Shown here piece by piece: positions 19,990 to 32,085 of a DNA stretch of 64,000 bases (its first letter is position 1; each line of letters begins with the position of its first letter). The stretch lies in NCBI GenBank assembly GCA_029961685.1, contig JARWKL010000007.1:30248027-30312026 (forward strand). The letters are read 5' to 3'. The DNA is from Aristolochia californica. Taxonomy: Eukaryota > Streptophyta > Magnoliopsida > Piperales > Aristolochiaceae. The notes below the pieces were generated by a model that saw nothing but the letters and a program-made list of their open reading frames with translations, searched no databases and was not told the origin of the DNA. The position numbers and the translations under genes are program-made.

Positions 19990-20986
19990 CTTCAACTCAC
20001 CAGATTTTCTTATTGAAAATTCAAATGCTTAGTGACGTTTGCATCCACAAGAGTGGCATGCATGTCTATGCTAGGGCTTCCTAGCTTTATAGATATTTTT
20101 CACTTTTTCTTTCTTTTCTTTGTTCTTCTCTAAGGTAGATTCCTTTTCAAGAATGGGCTTCCTTAGTGTTTTCTTCCCTAAGGTAGGGGACAACTCAATG
20201 TATCTCCCTTCAACCAACAACTTTTTGGGACTTAAAAGGCTCATTTTCTTCTTGGAGCTCTAATGCTTGTTCACAAACATTGTTGTATTTATGTCTTAAT
20301 TCTCCATGGGAATATAGCTCTACACATTTTTCATTGAACTTATTATTTTCTCTCTCAAGCACTTCCAATTTTGAGGAAGTCTCAAATTTCAAGGAGTCGG
20401 TCTCCTTTACCAACTTAGCAAGATGCACACTAAGTTCTATACTTTCTTGTGTTTTCATTTTTAATGAAATCCTTGATTCATCTAGCAAGAATAATAATTC
20501 TCCCAAGTTGGGCTCCTCATTACTTTCTCTTAATCTCATCATCTCCATATGGGATAACATCTTCTACTAAGCATATGTGATTAGGTGTGCATTCTATGAT
20601 ATTCTAGTTCTAATATGTCCAAAATTTCCTTACCTAATTTACAAGATGATACAAAATCAACTACTTTATTACTCAATGCTATAAGTAATAGTCCCATGGA
20701 CTAGACATTATCATTTAATTTTGGAATGTTCTTTTCGTCCCATTCACTCTCCAATTTGGGAATGAGCTTGATAGTTACTTTTTGAGCTGAGAGATGGAGT
20801 CCATTGCAAATTGGCACCCACGTGTCTAAACTTTCTAACTTGATGCATACTTGCATCTGGTACCCCACATGTCATAGTTTCTCTCATCAAACATTGAATT
20901 TTCAAAGGGGTCATAGCCCTCCAAGAATATGATACTTGTTGGCCCAGGTGGCTCCTCAAGAAGGGGGTTGAATTGAGTTTTAACAA
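19990..20986 (-). pseudogene. Decayed copia-type gag with coiled coil
   Basis: On the minus strand, degenerate text FDERNYDMWGTR (similar to the F-x-G-x-N-Y-x-x-W start of UBN2-type copia gag) at the right end, then a UBN2-like VVDFVSSCKLGKEILDILELEY, then an ORF (20210-20560) with a coiled coil (LAKLVKETDSLKFETSSKLEVLERENNKF), and a lysine-rich stretch near 20100-20190. Order and composition fit a copia gag (UBN2 domain, coiled coil, basic tail). No zinc knuckle was found. Many stops. Confidence 0.55.
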
Positions 20987-21298
20987 GTTTAAAGTTTAGT
21001 GGGCAAGAATTTAAATAAGTTAAAATTCAAGTAATGAGATAAAATTAACACACCACAAATGAACATCAAATGTGTTGTTATCGATGTTTCCCTATTGATA
21101 TTCACCACCCAAGAATATGTGGTTTGGAAATTCCACTAATATTATCTCTATTAGATTAGAATTTTAAAAGAAAGAGATTATGATTCTCCTTCAAGCCATG
21201 TGTTTGCCTAAATACATGATTACAATACAATCTCTCAAGAGATTAGCTAGAGTCTAGCTCTAGAAAGTCTTTCTATCTAGATTGAGTAAGGTTCTAGA
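20987..21298. other. No gene seen
   Basis: AT-rich sequence between the decayed gag and the I-type LTR. Contains TTTAAC and TTTAAAG motifs but no recognised feature. Confidence 0.4.
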
Positions 21299-21610
21299 TT
21301 GTGGAATTTAGGATTCCATGGTGAAAGGCCTTGGTCAAGGTGGTGGAGAAAGAGAGGAGGAATAAGAAGAGAAGACAGGAAGAATAGAGAAAAGAGAAGA
21401 GAGAAGAAGAGAAGAGGAAGAGAGGGATAGTTGGTTGAGAAAGAGAGAGAGAGAGAGAGAGAGAGAATAAGTTTGGGACGAATTTGAGAAGGGGAGAGGC
21501 TTGATGCCCTACCTCATGCCTTGAGACTCTTATTTATAGTTGTGGGAGGAGGTTTACAATGACTATAATGCCAATAGGGATACAAGCTTTATCAAAGAAA
21601 AGACATAAGT
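21299..21610 (-). repeat. I-type LTR fragment
   Basis: Resembles 38519-38760 plus 48922-48985: shared start TGTGGAATTTAGGATTCC (TGTGTAATTTAGG in the other copy), a purine-rich AGAAGAGAAG stretch, and CTCTTATTTATAG followed by GGAGGAGGTTTACAATG. It includes an (AG)n microsatellite at about 21442-21466. Element E1 begins at 21611. Confidence 0.65.
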
Positions 21611-22463
21611 TGTTAAGGGCTCAATAGCACACCGAGTCACCCAAAGGAGGAGGCAATTACTCACTCAGTTTTTACTTTAAATTTTATATTTTATATTGCT
21701 TTAAGTATTTTTTTTTTATTAATTATGTAATGAGCAAGAACGTAGGGGCAGAATTGTCATTTTAGCCCTAAAACATTTATGACGTCAAACCCTATTTAGA
21801 GGGTAGAGAAATAGAGAAAGGCAAGTATTGAATTAGGTTAAACAAGGTTTGGAGTTCTCATTGACGAGCTCTAGGGTTGGGAGATCTCCTTGACGAGCTC
21901 TAGGTATGGTTCTCTTGATTTGAGTTTTGTTTTTTCTCTCTTTGAATTCTGCTTTGCATTGAGACTATCCAAGATAAGGGAGAGGGACTTGAGTTACTGT
22001 TTTTTGAGTTCAAGGAGGGGCTTTAGCCTCTTCCACATTTACAGCAGCAAGAGGGAATAATTTTCCTTCAATCCGAGCAAGAAAAAGGAAGTCTTGAGTC
22101 CCTAATCGAGCAACACATCTAAAAGAGGCAGCATTAGACTCTAACCGAGTAAGGGAGGGTTAGGAAGTCCTAATCTATCTACGTTGGCAGCAGCAACCTT
22201 TCTAGAGGGTCCCTACCCTCTTAGACGTGAACAGCAAAAAGGGTTTAGCCCTTCCTGGCCAAGAACAGCAAGAGAAGTATTTTATTTACGTAGAAGAGTA
22301 AGAAAAGGAAACTCCTTTTCAATCCTACCGAGAACAAGTAAGGAAAGGAGGTTCTTTTCTTCATTACCGAGACCATTCATTACCGAGACCAAGAACCCTA
22401 ATACAGTGCTGGATTCACAATTATCTGGCAGAGTTACTAGATCTACGGTTAGTGACCATAACA
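21611..22463 (+). repeat. E1 5' LTR
   Basis: 853 bp, TGTTAAGGGCTC to ACCATAACA. Contains the block AACCCTATTTAGAGGG near 21789 followed by AGAGAAAGGCAAG, and a repeated GACGAGCTCTAGG motif. A primer site, TTGGTATCAGAG, follows at 22466. The partner LTR at 29332-30056 is truncated at both ends. Confidence 0.9.
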
Positions 22464-23527
22464 ACTTGGTATCAGAGTAGGGTAACACTGTGGAGAACAG
22501 CATTAACGAGTTAAAGGAATTGGTGCTCAGAGTTCAGCAAGCACAAACAAAGAATGATAGAAAAATAGCTATTATGATGGAGCAGATAGTACAAATTCCG
22601 GATATGAATATTCAGATTGAGAGACTTTCTGAGATGATAGGAAATATGACGATTGGAAGGAACTCAATTCCAAAACAAAGAGGAGAGGACAATTCACACC
22701 ACAGAGGGGGAGATCAGTTTGCTGGGTGCACTAGTTTTCTTGGCCATATTGGAAACTTCAACCTGGGAGGAGGCACTGTACCAAGGTATACAAAACTTGA
22801 TTTTCCTACTTTGAATGGATCAGAAGACCCTTTGATTTTGTAACATAGGTGCGAAAGAAAAAATTTCCATCAAAGAAGAGCAGCTGATGATATGGTAGGG
22901 CTGGCTGCTTTCCACTTGCTTGAGGAAGCACAACTTTGGTTTAATCAAGTTGAGTCAGATAAATTAGTGCTAGATTGGGAAGAATTTAAAGAATTATGCA
23001 CTATACGATTTGGTCCTCCAGCCCACAACAATCCCTTGGGGAATAGTGCTGTTACGACAAATTGGTCTAGTGGAGCTCTATCAAAAACAGTTCCAGGAAA
23101 AATTGGCAAGAGCTAGCCGAATGGTTCGCGTAGACCAGCAGGTCAATTTATTTATAGCTGGCCTTAATGAGTCATTACAGTTAGAGGTGGAGCTACATGC
23201 ACCTGCTGACTTAGCTCAAGCAATGAATCTAGCTCGCGCACTGGAACTTCGATAGAAAGTTCAAAATATGAGGCCAGCTTGGTAAGGGGACCAGAACACT
23301 TCCACTAGCTAGCAAGGGAGGTGCAACACTAATACTCAAGTAGCTTCTTAGGTAGGGAAACAAGTCAAAAATTATCCCAGTATTAATCCTACAGTAGACT
23401 CACGGCCCAGCAACCCACCCGCCCAGTATATTCGGAAATTAACTAGTGGAGAGATGGCAGAGCACAGAGCAAAGAACTTATGTTACAATTGTGATGAAAC
23501 ATAAAGGGCATGCCATCAGTGTAAACG
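22464..23527 (+). pseudogene. E1 gag
   Basis: Chromovirus gag in pieces: 22490-22843 (a charged helical start, then GGGTVPRYTKLDFPTLNGSED), TAA at 22841, 22892-23116 (HLLEEAQLWFNQVES and IRFGPPAHNNPLG), and a frameshift into 23010-23255 (LVELYQKQFQEKLARASR). The zinc knuckle near 23480-23520 is damaged (CYNCDET, stop, RACHQC). The same gene organisation as F1 but a different family. Confidence 0.85.
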
Positions 23528-24239
23528 GTTGTTCTGGTTAGAGGTCGATGAAATCACAGAAGATATCATAGAACCACTACATATTGATACTACTAAGGAG
23601 GATCCACCAAAAATCTCTCTGCATGCCATTACAGGACTGAAATCCACCAAAACAATGCAAGTCCACAATCGGGTGATGGACATGGACTTTATTAGCCTCG
23701 TGGATTCGGGAAGTACAACTAATTTTCTCAGTTGGACCGCTGCTCAACACCTTCAACTATAGATACTTCCACACTCAACAAAAACTATTTTGGTTGCCAA
23801 TGGAGAAAAAGTTCCTAGCGATGGCATCAGCAAAAAAGTTAAGTTCTCAATCGGAACAACTTTCTTTCATTCTGAATTTTTTGTCATACCTCTAGCTGGG
23901 TTTGATATCATTTTGGGTATTAAATGGCTGCAAACACTCGGCCCTAATTTATGGAATTTTACTACTTTAACTATGAGTTTTGCAATGGGTGGACAACAAG
24001 TATTATTACAGGGCAGTCATGTGGACAAGCCCCTTCATATCCATACAATTCACTCACAGGACAATCCAGACAGCAATATAGATAATCTTCTGGATGAATT
24101 CTTGGACTTGTTCCAAGAGCCCTTAGGGCTGCCTCCCTTGAGACATTTTGACCATCAAATATGCTTAAAACAGGGATCAGAAGTGGTGGTCGTTCGACAT
24201 TATCGGTACCCACATCTACAGAAAGACAAAATTGAGTGA
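23528..24239 (+). pseudogene. E1 protease and linker
   Basis: Retropepsin motif LVDSGSTTNFLSW in frame 23529-23762; after a TAG, the second half EFFVIPLAGFDIILGIKWLQTLGP in 23790-24239. The linker to RT is LDLFQEPLGLPPLRHFDHQI. Two in-frame stops (23760 and 24237) separate it from gag and RT. Confidence 0.85.
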
Positions 24240-25429
24240 CAGTACCAAACAATGCTACAACAAAGCCTTATTCACAGCATCCATTCCCCATTCTCATCAC
24301 TAGTCCTCCTCGTAAAAAACCTTGATGGTACATGGTGTTTCTGTGTTGCTTATCGGGAATTGAATACCCAAACTGTGAAAGATAAGTTCCCTATTCTTGT
24401 GATGGAGGAGCTTTTAGATGAATTTCACGGTTCTCATATATTCACCAAATTGGACCAACCAAATTGGACCTACGCTCGGGATATCATTAGGTTCGTATTC
24501 ACCCAGACGACATCGAAAAAATGGCTTTTTTCACTCATCATAGCCACTTTTAATTTATGTTCATGCCATTTGGGTTAATCCAATGTGCCATCCACATTTC
24601 AGGCATTAATGAATGAGGTATTCCGCAACTATCTTTGTAAATTTGTACTTGTTTTTTTTAATAACATACTCATTTATAGCCAGTCTAGACATCAGCATTT
24701 CGAGCATCTATGATTGGTATTTGAATTGTTGCGTGCCCATCAATTATATATAAAGAAATCAAAATGCTTATTTGTGACATCACATGTGGCCTATCTCGGC
24801 CATATTATTTCACATGATGGAGTCACAATGGATTCTGATAAAATTTAGGCTATTGTAGATTGGCCACAACCTATGAATACCTCGGCTTTGCGAGGGATTT
24901 TGGGATTGGCAGGTTATTACAAGAAATTTATCCGAAACTATGGACCGATTGTTGCACCATTGACAAACTACCTCAAGAAAAATTCCTTTATTTGGAATGA
25001 GCAGGCTACTCAGTCCTTTTCAGATCTCAAATTAGTTCATGCATCCGCACCAGTTCTGTAACGTCCCAATTTTGAGGAGTTATTTGAGGTCGAGTGTGAT
25101 GCATCAAATGGGGGCATTGGGGCTGTTCTACAACAACACTTTCACCCTATTGCATATTTCAGCCGCCAGTCGACAGTACAACATCACAAATAGCCAACAT
25201 ATGAATGGGAGTTAATCGGTTGGCCAAAGTTGTCAAACATTGGTTCCCGTATTTATCGGGTCGTGTATTTCTTATTCGGACTGATCATTACAACCTCAAA
25301 TATTTGTTGCAGCAGCGACTCACGACTTCTCCTCAACAACATTGGATAAGTAAATTGTTGGGATTTGACTTTACAGTGGACTACCATGTCGGCAGATTAA
25401 ACAAGTCGGCCGATGCCTTGTCCTGACAT
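24240..25429 (+). pseudogene. E1 reverse transcriptase and RNase H
   Basis: RT pieces: [50 protein letters not shown]. The catalytic box reads FFNNILIYS in place of FFDDILIYS, so the active-site aspartates are lost. RT connection at 24873-25061 (LRGILGLAGYYKKFIRNYG); RNase H at 25070-25429 (DHYNLKYLLQQRLTTSPQQHW, ADALS). Several stops and frameshifts. Confidence 0.85.
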
Positions 25430-26762
25430 TTGGAGACCCCGCTACTTCTATATGCTATCAGCCAGCCTCATTTTCTTCTTTTAGACTTGGTGAAGGAGGA
25501 AAATGCCAGCAATCTAGTTCTTTTCGATATGCTCAAGAAAATCACAGAGGGGACCATGGACTCTAGATGGACCATTCAAGAGTCTCTTATTTATTATCGT
25601 TCACGCTTATATATCCTACACACTTCAGATTTTGTTTCAGCCATCATTTAAGCATACCATGATAGTACACATGAAGGCATCCAGAAAACCTTGCATCGCA
25701 TTCGAGCGGATTTCAATTGGCAGGGTATGAAGACCTCTATTGCAGCATATGTAACATCCTATCAGGTTTTTCAATGTAACAAGGCCGAACACTTAAGTCC
25801 AGAGGGTCTCTTGCAACCTTTGGCACTTCCTACACAGGTGTGGGCCGATATTTCTATGGACTGTGTCGAACGTTTTCCACTATCTTCTGGCAAGTCGATA
25901 TTATTTGTGGTGGTGGATCAATTCTCCAAATATGCTCACTTCATACCCATGGTTCACCCATATACAGCATCCAGAGTGGCAGAGATATTTCTCGAGCATA
26001 TTGTTCGTTTACATGGTATTCCAAAATTGATTGTCAGTGATCGGGATACAGTTTTTACCAGCACTTTTTGGCATGAACTGTTTCGTCTCTGCGGCACCAA
26101 GTTGAAGTTCTCATCATCATATCATCCTCAAACAGGCGGAGAAATAGAGGTTGTTAACCGCACTTTGGAAATGTATCTCCTATGTCTTGTGGACGATCAT
26201 CCTAAAACCTGGGTGCAATGACTACCGTGGGCGGAATATTGTTACAATACCTCCTTCCACACAACTTTACAATCTACTCCATCCAGTGTTCTCTATGGCA
26301 GAGATCCGCCTCGGCTTCTATCATATACTCGGGGCTCCACTTGCGTGGACTCTATTGATCATGTACTTATGGAACGGGACCAGGTGCTACAAAATATTTT
26401 GGTTCGCCTCCACAAAGCACTGGTTCGTATGAAGGACTTCTACGACAAGGAACATTGGGATATTGAATACAAGGAAGGTGACTATGTCTAGTTACGACTC
26501 CATCTGTATCAAAAACACTCACTAGCAAGCCAACAACGTCATAAACTCACCCCAAAATACTTTAGGCCTTTCGCTATTATTCGATGTATCGGGCTTGTAG
26601 CCTATCTATTTCAACTTCGCGCAACGGCTAAACTGCATGATGTGTTCCATGTTTCATTACTTAAACCCTTTAAGGGTCCACCTCCATCGGCAATTCTGTT
26701 TCTTCCTCTGGTGGACAATGGATAGGTTATTCTTACTCCAGCTACAGTATTGCAGGCCCATC
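25430..26762 (+). pseudogene. E1 integrase, cut by element K
   Basis: Frames 25430-25651 and 25691-26221 give the zinc module (SYQVFQCNKAE, with one cysteine changed) and the catalytic core: WADISMDCVERF, VSDRDTVFTSTFW and GEIEVVNRTLE, so all three acidic residues remain. The C-terminal part continues to KLHDVFHVSLLKPFKGPPPS. The chromodomain is missing because element K joins at 26763, just after LQAH. Confidence 0.87.
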
Positions 26763-27140
26763 TGTTAGGTTCTCACGCCATGGATCGAGTCACCCAGCGA
26801 TCTCCTCTGGCTTCCAAATTGGCTGACGCAGAAGGGAATGATTTGGGGGCTTTAGAATGCCCAATGGTGTACGAACATGAGCTTTTGAAGGTGCTCCACC
26901 CTTAGGCCTCATTGGAAAGAGTACCCGATCTCATTTAAACTAATTGACAAATGCTTCCTCATCTCATTCACCTAACGCCCTATATAGGGAATTAGGGAAA
27001 ACATCAAAGGTTCCACAATTACAATTAGACCCTTATTGAACTTCAAATTATAATTAAACCCCTAAGATACTGAAATACCAGTTTACTCCATCTATCCTCT
27101 TCTCCGGTTCACCACTCTTGATGCTATGGAGTCCATAACA
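26763..27140 (-). repeat. K 3' LTR
   Basis: 378 bp in reverse complement; in its own sense TGTTATGGACTCCATAGC to GAACCTAACA, the same ends as the F LTR with a divergent middle. Confidence 0.85.
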
Positions 27141-29330
27141 TCATCCCCCTCCTGAAGAAAGAGTTTGTCCTTAAGCTCAAACGTGGGGTATAGAGCCTGG
27201 AAGGACTCAACTGTCTCCCAAGAAGCTTCCACCAATTCTGCATCAGTCCACTGAACGAGCACCTCCCATGAGTTGTTAACACACCTGGCTTGAAGTATCT
27301 GTGCTGGAGTAGGCATAGACCAGCCCTCTTTGAGCGGAGGCAGAGGGGTATGCAGTAGTGGAGAGTCTCCCTTGAACGACTTGAGGAGGGAGACGTGGAA
27401 GACGTCATGTAGCTTGGCGTCTGGTGGAAGCTTCCAGCGATAAGCCACAGTGCCAATACGGTGAAGAACCTAGAATGGGCCATAAAATTTTGGACAAAGC
27501 TTATGGCGTTTGATGGCTGCAAGAGAGAGTTGGCGGTATGGTTGAAGCTTGAGCCAAACAAAATCTTCGGGCGCAAAGGAAAGGGGATGATGCCCTTTGT
27601 CATAATTTTGCTTCATAGTTGCTTGGGAACGATGTAATCAAAGTCGGACCTAAGCAAGCATTTCATCTCTGTCTACTAAAGCTTGGTTCAGTGTTGCTAC
27701 TTGAGAAGACCCCGGTTCATAAGATAGTAGAAGCGGGGGGTCTCTCCATAGACGACTCGAAAGGGGGTAGTACCCAGTGCGGTGTGGTAGGACTAACAAT
27801 ACTCTACCCATGCTAACCAACAAACCCACTGCCAGGGAGTGTCTCCCACAAAGCACCTCAAATACATCTCCAGTGTGCGGTTGACCACCTCTATCTGGCC
27901 GTCTATCTGAGGGTGGTATGCTGACGAGAAAGCTAACTTGGAGTCGTGGAGCTTAAATAGTTCCCCCCAGAATTTACTGGTGAATATAGCATCGCGGTCG
28001 CTAGTGATGGTCTCTAGAAGGCCATGGAGCCGGACAATATGATCCATGAAGAGTTGAGCGACTTGTGTGGCTATATAAGGATGACTGAGGAGGAAGGCCA
28101 TGGGCCATAAAGTGTGCATATTTCGATAACCGGTCCACCACTACAAGAATAACGGATTTCCCTACAGAAGGAGGAAGCCCATCGATAAAATCCATCGAGA
28201 TATCTGCCCATATCTGTGAAGGAATGTGAAGGGGCTGGAGCAAGCTAGCGGGTTGTAAAGATTCAGATTTATTCCACTGACAAACTTGGCATGCAGCAAC
28301 ATAATCAACAATGACCCTCTTCATACCCCTCCAATAAAACTCCCGGCTAAGACGGAAGTATGTCTTCTGTTGGCCCTCATGTGTACTGTCATGAAAGTAG
28401 GCAATAATGTTGGGAAGGAGTGCCGAAAAAGGATGAAGATATGTGCGTCCTTTATAGAGAATGAGACCTTCCTGTAGTGTCCAGTTAGTGTCCGTGGAAT
28501 GGTTCTCTATTTGAGCCTGTAAGGCAAGGAGATCTGGCTGATGCCGAGTATCCTGACGGATGGAGTCCAACAGTAGGGACCTGGGGTGGCTCAGTGCGTG
28601 CAGGTGTGAATACCCCATTTCTCTGCGTGACAAGGCGTCTACCGCCCGGTTGAGATGACCCGGTTTGTATTCCACCTGAAAATCGAATCACATTAATTTT
28701 TTGAGCCAATGTTGTTGTGGAGAGGTAGTAATGCACTGTTCCAATAAGTATTTGAGGCTATAGTGGTCTGTCCGAATCACAAAAGGTTTTCCCCATAGAT
28801 ACGGCCTCCAATGCTAAACGGCTTGGCAAGGTCACACTTGGCTCTTTTGAGAAATAAATGGTGTGCTCGGAGAAGTGTGAAAACCTGTCTCAATTGTTGC
28901 AAGTGTGCTTCCCAAGTTTTGCTATAAACCAGTATATTGTAAAAAAAAAAAAACTAAGACATTCTTCCATAAGAAAGGGGAAAATACCTCGTTCATAAGC
29001 GCTTAAAAGGTGGACGGGGTGTTGGATAGCCCAAATGGCATCACCAGGAACTCATAGTAACCATGGTGGGTGCGGAATGCAGTTTTTTCGACATCCTCTG
29101 AGTGAACCCGAATCTGATGGTACCCAGATTTCAAGTCCGACTTGGTAAATAATTGAGATCTGTGTAGCTCGTCCAATAATTCATCTACCACCGGAATTTG
29201 AAATTTATCTTTGATGGTGCGAGCATTGAGTTCACGGTAATCTACACAAAAGCGCCAAGAGTTATCTGACTTTTTCACCAGCAATACAAGGGACGAGAAG
29301 GGAGAATAGCTAGGCTGAACAATACCCTAT
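27141..29330 (-). pseudogene. K pol: RT, RNase H, integrase, chromodomain
   Basis: Chromodomain ORF 27092-27448 (ARCVNNSWEVLVQWTDAE, ASWETVESFQALYP, ELKDKLFLQ). Integrase in 28001-28675 and 27793-28119: zinc module YVAACQVCQWNKSE, then ADISMDFIDGLPPS, SDRDAIFTSKFW and GQIEVVNRTLE, with the triad present but split by frameshifts. Only the end of RNase H is left (VDALSRR). The RT ORF 29003-29284 holds [29 protein letters not shown] and [15 protein letters not shown]. Confidence 0.88.
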
Positions 29331-29331
29331 T

Positions 29332-30056
29332 GGAGGAAGAAATGACTCACTGATTTTATTACTTTAAAATTTTATATTTTATATTACTTTAAGTATATTT
29401 TTTCATTAATTATGTAATGAGCAAGGATGTAGGGGCAGAATTGTCATTTTTAGCCCTAAAACAGTTATGACGTCAAACCCTATTTAGAGGGTAGAGAAAT
29501 AGAGAAAAGGCAAGTACTGAATTAGGTTAAACAAGGTTTGAAGTTCTCCTTGACGAGCTCTCTTGATTTGAGTTTTGTTTCTTATCTCTTTGAATTTTTC
29601 TTTGCATTGAGATTATCCAAGATAAGGGAGAGGGACTTGAGTTACAATTTTCCGAGTTCAAGGAAGAGCTTTAGCCTCTTCCACGTTTACAGTAGCAAGA
29701 GGGAATAATTTTCCATCAATTAGAGCAAGGAAAGGGAAGTCTTGAGTCCCTAATCGAGTAGCACATCTAAAAGAGCCAGCTTTAGCCTCTAACTGAGTAA
29801 GGGAGGGTTAGGAAGTCCTAATCTATCCTATGTGGGCAGCAGCAACCTTTCTAGAGGGTCCGTACCCTCTTAGACGTGAGCAGCAAAAAGTGTTTAGCCC
29901 TTCCTGGCCGAGAACAGAAAGAGAAGTATTTTATTTACGTTGAAGACTAAGAAAAGAAAACTCCTTTTCAATCCTACCGAGAACAGGTAAGGAAAGGAGG
30001 TTATTTTCTTCATTACTTAGACCAAGAACCCTAATACAGTGTTGGATTAGTGATCT
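29332..30056 (+). repeat. E1 3' LTR, both ends missing
   Basis: Matches 21655-22420 of the 5' LTR. The first about 45 bp (TGTTAAGGGCTC onward) and the last about 45 bp are absent. The left edge joins element K, the right edge joins a copia A LTR fragment. Confidence 0.85.
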
Positions 30057-30795
30057 TCAAATGAGTACTTCTTGATCTTTCAACCAATTTTTGATTATCT
30101 TTGTAAGTCCTTCTTGATCTTCCAACTTATGTGATAAGGATATCAGCTCATGGTAATCATAGTGGGTCCTACTTCTTATGTGCTTGTGCCCATTTTGTGG
30201 ACCTTCATTGGTCGTGTAACCCTTCTTATAATACTCTTAGATATGTGGGTCTTCCTTGGTCATGTGGGCTGGAGCCCATCTTCCAACACTCCCCCTCAAG
30301 GTGGGGGTGAGAGAACATCATGAACTCCAAGCTTCCTGCAAATGATGTATATAATGTTTTTGTATAAAATGGCAGTCCTCCCATCTTCCAACACTCCCCC
30401 TCATGCTGGTGCTCTCTTCCATGAGTCCCTACTGGTCAATTCAGCAGGGTATAACCTAATTGTAATAATAAGCTCCCTCGTCATGGTTTCCCAACCGTGA
30501 TATTTTTTATAGGGTATCCTCCGTCATGGTTTCCCAACCATGATATTTTTTTGACGTTGTCAAATAAATGATGATATGAGAAAGGATACCAAGGCCACCT
30601 CTTTTTCAATAATAATGTCCCCAAAGAGACATAATAGCTGCAGCTGAACATAGCACGACCATCTTCCAACACATATTACATGAACCAAAATAATAAAACT
30701 TGTAGAAGGACCCATGAAATAATCATAATCTGTTATATTTTTTTTTTGTTAGATACAGAATCTTTTGTGCTCCCCCTTTCTTGAATATTTTGGTC
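30057..30795 (-). repeat. Copia A 3' LTR fragment and 3' internal end
   Basis: Partial A LTR in reverse complement, 30057-30288 (ends TTCCAACA), then the polypurine tract in reverse complement (CTCCCCCTCAAGGTGGGGG, from 30289). The minus-strand text just before it (KLGVHDVLS) resembles the very end of copia pol. A tandemly doubled segment with GGTTTCCCAACCRTGATATT lies at 30485-30550. It is cut at 30795 by cargo element B and resumes at 34535. Confidence 0.75.
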
Positions 30796-31169
30796 TGTTA
30801 TGATCTCAATAGCAGGCCGAGTCCTACAAAGGCCCAGTGGCTGAGTCATTTGGTATATTAAGTTAATTTCTTTTCTTTCAATTTACTTTTACTTTATTTT
30901 TATTTCAGTTGAAGAGTTAATATGTCGTAGGGGCATTATTGTAATATTTTATCTTGAACCTTGTTAGCATGAACCCTACTTAAAGGGTAAAAGAAATGAG
31001 AAAGGGTCAGTCTTGATTTAGAGTAAACAAGGGTTATGAGTTCTCCTAAATGATCTCAAGGTGTTCGTTCTCCTTAACGAACCTAGGGTTTTCAAGTTTC
31101 CCTTCAAGTTGAATATTCTTTCTCTTCTTATTCCTTACGAATCACCGTGTGAGACCCATGACCATACCA
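30796..31169 (+). repeat. B 5' LTR
   Basis: 374 bp, TGTTATGATCTC to ACCATACCA; promoter block AACCCTACTTAAAGGG near 30970 followed by GAGAAAGGG. Close to the 3' copy (373 bp). Confidence 0.92.
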
Positions 31170-31560
31170 ACTGGTATCAGACCAGGCTAACATGGGGGAT
31201 TCTAGCAAGGGTGAGTTAAGAGAGTTGGTTATCAGAGGGCAGAATGCGCACACAGAGGCACAAGAAGAAAACGAGAGAAGGTTTGCACAAATCAAGCAGC
31301 AGTTGGAACAAATTCCAACTCTTAACCAGCTACTTGACAAACTCGAAAGGGAAATACGAATGGAAGCAATGCGTGATGATATACATCCGTCTTCCATTAA
31401 AATGTTTGAGGAAGGGGGGCCGCAATTGAAACATATTTTGCTAAGGCCACAGAGAGAAAGGTCATTTGACCTCAAATCTCCGGGGAGAGAAATCCAGAGC
31501 CTGGAAATCCGAATTCGTGGAACCTACAAATAAAAAATTAGAGGGTTCTTGTGCAAAGAT
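31170..31560 (+). CDS. B gag-like leader ORF
   Basis: ORF 31192-31533 starts at an ATG 20 nt after the primer site: MGDSSKGELRELVIRGQNAH, then a charged helical stretch ending QLEQIPTLNQLLDKLERE. This parallels the gag N-terminus of E2 (LMIRGQYAQEEKQAENERK, LEQIPNINLLIDRL), so it is a gag start retained from a chromovirus ancestor. The gag core and zinc knuckle are missing. About 113 residues, with no catalytic function expected. Confidence 0.65.
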
Positions 31561-32085
31561 CTCGTAAGAACTACCTGATTTGGGTTTGACCTCAAAAACC
31601 CCCTTCTCACGGCAACCAAAACGTCTCCTAGAACAGGAGAAGAAAAAAATTCTGAGCTGCCTCTATCTTGGCAAATCAATTCGGCCATCCCGAAGAGGAT
31701 CGACCTAACTTCTCCAAGTTTCTTTGAGTGTAGAAGCACCATGTGGCTGCTTTTCACTGTCAGCAACAAGTCAGGCTCGACTTTGTCAAGGGGAATAAAA
31801 ACTTTCTTCACAGAACCTTCATTTTTTCACTATTGATGGGTTATGCAAACCGAAACAAAAACAAAATCCAGACTCTTTGATTTTGAAGTAGCAATCGTTG
31901 CCCGAGCGGAAGATGAGAAGTCGGGTCCAAAGGGTTTCAATTTGAAACTGCTTCAACCAGATGAGGCCCCTGGTAATGGTGCTATTGACGGAATTCCCTT
32001 TACGGTTGTTGGGAACATAATCAGGTATGGAATCGTCATTCAAAACTTTATTCCAGTGGAGCGTGCAATTCTCTGGCTATGAACC
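31561..32085 (+). other. B leader with DFEV region shared with D
   Basis: ORF 31843-32082 reads FDFEVAIVARAED, LKLLQPDEAPGNGA, then NIIRYGIVIQNFIPVERAILWL. D (61193-62104) has DFDFEVEIVDLA, LKWLQQDEPHVHGA, and IRYAIVVPPFLTVEHTSIWLF in the same order and spacing. The upstream part 31570-31700 matches the leader of C. The region belongs to no family I know. Confidence 0.6.

Larger units (their letters stand above)
26763..29330 (-). mobile_element. Element K, 5'-truncated gypsy chromovirus
   Basis: Minus-strand chromovirus related to F, within E1. Its LTR lies at 26763-27140, then in reverse order chromodomain, integrase, RNase H, RT. The RT N-terminus is missing: similarity ends near 29330, where E1 LTR sequence begins. 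A further internal loss joins RT to RNase H near 28800-29000. The left junction abuts E1 pol exactly at the LTR tip; no matching target duplication is seen on the right. Confidence 0.85.

Noticed and set aside
30057..30288. An intact copia A 3' LTR pairing with 35677-36174
   Set aside because: Only about half of the LTR is present; the left side is E1 LTR sequence.
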